This document shows, piece by piece, positions 62,027-64,000 of a stretch of 64,000 nucleotides of DNA (within the stretch, counting starts at the first letter, position 1; the number at the start of each line of letters is the position of its first letter). The translations under genes were made by a program, and so were the position numbers. Origin of the DNA: Thermodesulfitimonas autotrophica (GTDB lineage: Bacteria > Bacillota > Desulfotomaculia > Desulfotomaculales > Ammonificaceae). The notes beneath the pieces were generated by a model. The model made no database searches, was not told the origin of the DNA, and worked only from the letters and a program-made list of their open reading frames with translations. The DNA lies in the NCBI RefSeq assembly GCF_003815015.1, contig NZ_RKRE01000002.1, forward strand, positions 248,001-312,000, written 5' to 3'.

Positions 62027-63073
62027 CTAACGTCGTGTAATTCGCAATTCTCCTTCTAATCCCACCCATTCATGGTATCCGAATTTAAGACGTCTCCGCG
62101 AAATATCTACCCCCGCAGCAGCACCAATACTTCCTAAAGTACCTCTAACCGTGAGTTCTATCTTGTATCTGCCGGCACCTATAACCCACGTTCTTTCTCC
62201 TTCAACCAAGTACGCTTTGCCTCCCAGGCCGATGCCTCCAATATCTCCGCTTGCTCCGGCCCACGCTTCGCCCGAAATGCCCAAACACTTAGTGGCTGCG
62301 GTACCATTGCTCCTAAATTCAGGCAGTATAAGTACGCCTGTTTCTCCCGTAGCACTAAATTTAGGGGGCCATAGCGAAGCTTCTACCGATGATCGCTTAT
62401 AAGAACCTATGTTGGCGTAATCCAGAGCTATCCCGATTCCGTAAGGGTATTCTGAGTCGAGCAAGTTTTTACCCTTTCTTTTCGGAATTGGGCGTGTATT
62501 CTTCCCCGGCGTTACCTTCGAGTCCTGCTTCCGCAGTCCCAGCGGGTCGGTGAAGTTCACCGGGTTGTTCTCGACGTAGCTGTAGCCGTTCTGGCTCAGC
62601 GGCATGCTCAAGAGGCCGGGGAAGGGGTCCTTAGAGATGAACCGCCCGACTTCCGGGTCGTAGTACCTTGCCCGCAGGTAGATGAAGCCGGTCTCCCGGT
62701 CGTGCTGCTCCCCGGTGAAGCCGTAGGGGTTGTAGAGCACGTTTTCGTTCGCCCCGGGGAGCTTCCCGCCCGTCAGCGGCAGGCCGAAGGGGTCGTAGTC
62801 GTATTTCGCCCGCTGCTTTCCGGCGGGAGTGACAAGCTGCCGCACGCTGCCCAGGCCGTCCTGCAGGTAGTAGAGCGGCTCCTGGGAAGCGGGTCTTGTG
62901 TTGTCAAGGTGCGCCACGCTCAGGAGATCGAGGCCGTAGCTGTAGGCCGCCAGGTAGTTGCCTTCACCGTCGGCGGTGAGCAGCACTTCGGGCGCGTCCA
63001 GGCTCACGTCGTTGACGTAGCGGGTGACTTCCGCCTCAGGCGGCAGAAGCTCCGGATCGAGTTTCCCGTTCAA
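62027..63073 (-). CDS. Orphan RHS core tip with unknown C-terminal (toxin-like) domain
   Basis: 348 residues from a TTG that overlaps the preceding stop (TTGA). Residues 1-~190 repeat the RHS-associated core (YLQDGLGSVRQL, DPFGLPLTG, YGFTGEQHDRETG, VNFTDPLGLRKQ). Residues ~205-348 are unrelated to the other copy: DSEYPYGIGIALDYANIGSY, then a Gly-rich part (AWAGASGDIGGIGLGGKAYL, GTLGSIGAAAGVDISRRR) ending VGLEGELRITRR. This is the architecture of a displaced RHS tip carrying a variable toxin domain. No nuclease, deaminase or ADP-ribosylating motif is recognised. Confidence 0.75.
   Translation of the reverse strand: MNGKLDPELLPPEAEVTRYVNDVSLDAPEVLLTADGEGNYLAAYSYGLDLLSVAHLDNTRPASQEPLYYLQDGLGSVRQLVTPAGKQRAKYDYDPFGLPLTGGKLPGANENVLYNPYGFTGEQHDRETGFIYLRARYYDPEVGRFISKDPFPGLLSMPLSQNGYSYVENNPVNFTDPLGLRKQDSKVTPGKNTRPIPKRKGKNLLDSEYPYGIGIALDYANIGSYKRSSVEASLWPPKFSATGETGVLILPEFRSNGTAATKCLGISGEAWAGASGDIGGIGLGGKAYLVEGERTWVIGAGRYKIELTVRGTLGSIGAAAGVDISRRRLKFGYHEWVGLEGELRITRR
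62499..63071 (-). repeat. RHS core direct repeat, copy A
   Basis: 573-base partner of copy B at 60363-60935, 2,136 bases away. Its 5' edge on the minus strand is exactly at the stop codon of the zinc-ribbon membrane protein, marking the recombination joint. Confidence 0.9.
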
Positions 63074-63789
63074 TTCTCAAAATGCGCGCCACATTTTGGG
63101 CAGGCTGTTGCATCTCGAGGAACGGAAGCCTGGCAGGCAGAGCAGGTCCATTCCCTGTAAAGATTAGGGAAGCGTGACCGCCATAATTTCCTCAAGGTGG
63201 TGATATATATGGCAACTACAATAACTGCCACGATCATGCTTCCTGACGCAGGAAAATTCCACACCAACACAAGTACCAGGATTATCCCGATCAGCAACGG
63301 AAAGCAAACTAACCAGTCAAGCCATATCCACTGCTTATAGCCCGCCTCTTTTTTTGCTATCTTAGGTTTATCTTTTACTTTTGTTTCAGATTCGCAGCTT
63401 GCATCCCACAGGCTCATTTCTGCGGTTAATAACGCCCAAAAGTTCTTAGTTTTAAAAACAGTATTTTTTCGGGGAAGGTCGAAAGATTGACCAAAAGACC
63501 AGATAGACCATATATATACGATACTTCCAATAAAACCTCCGATTCCTAAAACAACCGCTTCTCCCAGAAGTCCCCAAAATCCGTACCGCTTCCCCCAGTA
63601 AAATATTCCTTCGGGAAAAAGTAACTTAAAGGTAGGAAAGGCCATTATAAATATCGCGACTGCTGTGAGTGAAGCAATTTTGAGCATAAAGCATTTTATT
63701 CGCCGCCGCCGGTATATAGCTATCGGGATTACTATTCCTAAACCCATAATCAGGAATACCGTTATAAACCACAGAACCACAGGGTCCAT
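63070..63789 (-). CDS. Membrane protein with C-terminal zinc ribbon, candidate immunity protein
   Basis: 239 residues, not matched to a named family. Two to three N-terminal membrane segments (VVLWFITVFLIMGLGIVIPIAIY; MLKIASLTAVAIFIMAF; LLGEAVVLGIGGFIGSIVYIW), a charged cytoplasmic stretch, two more segments (LDWLVCFPLLIGIILVLVLVW; SGSMIVAVIVVAIYI), then a zinc ribbon CSACQASVPRDATACPKCG. AT-richer than the core genome. ATG at 63789 after GAGGGTGA. It sits between one RHS-related tail and the next orphan RHS tip, the slot of an immunity gene. Confidence 0.6.
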   Translation of the reverse strand: MDPVVLWFITVFLIMGLGIVIPIAIYRRRRIKCFMLKIASLTAVAIFIMAFPTFKLLFPEGIFYWGKRYGFWGLLGEAVVLGIGGFIGSIVYIWSIWSFGQSFDLPRKNTVFKTKNFWALLTAEMSLWDASCESETKVKDKPKIAKKEAGYKQWIWLDWLVCFPLLIGIILVLVLVWNFPASGSMIVAVIVVAIYITTLRKLWRSRFPNLYREWTCSACQASVPRDATACPKCGAHFEN

Positions 63790-63839
63790 TTTGTTCACCC
63801 TCTCAAATTATCTTACACAAGTTACCTTACCATGTTAAA

Positions 63840-64000
63840 TTAGGCAGCGTCTCGCTTCTGTTTCTTAGGCGGATGCCCTGGTTTAGGTACAGGCGGTCTG
63901 GGTCTAACTTTCTTTCTGGGCTGCAGGGTTATTTCTTCTGCCAACCCTTTTGCGAAATTATAAGTTGCCGTAGTTTTCCCTATGCCCACAGAAAGCCCTT
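63840..64000 (-). CDS. C-terminal end of an upstream gene (probably RHS tip), partial
   Basis: 53 codons open from the window edge to a TAA at 63842-63840: GLSVGIGKTTATYNFAKGLA then a basic, proline-rich end RPRPPVPKPGHPPKKQKRDAA. By position it would be the variable C-terminus of the next RHS gene, with the membrane protein at 63070-63789 as its partner. Too short to identify. Confidence 0.5.
   Translation of the reverse strand, partial: GLSVGIGKTTATYNFAKGLAEEITLQPRKKVRPRPPVPKPGHPPKKQKRDAA

Noticed and set aside
62027-63073. Insertion sequence or transposon behind the 573-bp repeats
   Set aside because: The repeats encode RHS core, have no terminal inverted repeats, and no transposase is present.

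Overview
The window is GC-rich (roughly 60 % by eye) bacterial chromosome from an anaerobic, endospore-forming member of the Bacillota. Sporulation genes (sigE, sigG, spoIIGA, spoIIR, spoVD, ymxH), anaerobe markers (class III ribonucleotide reductase, rubrerythrin, an HdrA-like flavoprotein) and a selenocysteine tRNA support this. Many start codons are GTG or TTG with strong Shine-Dalgarno (SD) sequences. Gene order resembles the Moorella / Ammonifex / Desulfotomaculum type of (often thermophilic) Clostridia; that placement is an inference from synteny, not from a search.

Region 1 (1-26,960, almost all minus strand) is one long core block. Read in its own direction it runs mraZ-rsmH-ftsL-spoVD-murE-murF-mraY-murD-ftsW-murG-murC-murB-murA-ftsQ-two DUF881 genes-sbp-ftsZ, then spoIIGA-sigE, sigG-spoIIR, ymxH, and nrdR-nrdD (nrdD is cut by the window edge). 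This covers peptidoglycan precursor synthesis, the divisome and the sporulation compartment-signalling pathway (SpoIIR triggers SpoIIGA, which cleaves pro-sigma-E). ftsA is absent from its usual place before ftsZ. A plus-strand DNA methyltransferase carrying an SNase-like C-terminal domain interrupts the usual sigE-sigG pair.

Region 2 (27,000-32,100) holds single accessory genes: an MFS exporter, a dCache-type chemoreceptor and a class III aminotransferase. Region 3 (32,200-40,600) is the second core block: ffh-rpsP-KH protein-ylqD-rimM-trmD-rplS-lepB-rbgA-rnhB-yraN, convergent with comM. It serves protein targeting, ribosome maturation and tRNA modification.

Region 4 (40,700-55,800) is a mosaic of short operons: a DUF4198-like protein, a DUF3243 protein, selC, rarA, a DUF72 protein, a MOSC protein, trmI, rubrerythrin, an hdrA-like gene with tusA, a soluble chemoreceptor, ldh, queA with neighbours, and a double-HTH regulator divergent from an HD-GYP protein. 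Three dyads at exact 42-bp spacing lie in that last divergent promoter region. A truncated response regulator follows.

Region 5 (55,800-64,000) has an ABC-2 exporter with a terminator in its leader and metE behind a leader able to mask its ribosome binding site. It ends in a decayed RHS/YD-repeat polymorphic-toxin locus: two 573-bp copies of the RHS core end, each followed by a different tail, interleaved with AT-richer genes for small membrane proteins that look like immunity genes. The only stretch over 300 bases without a gene is 57,404-58,022; its promoters, hairpins and leader are listed individually.
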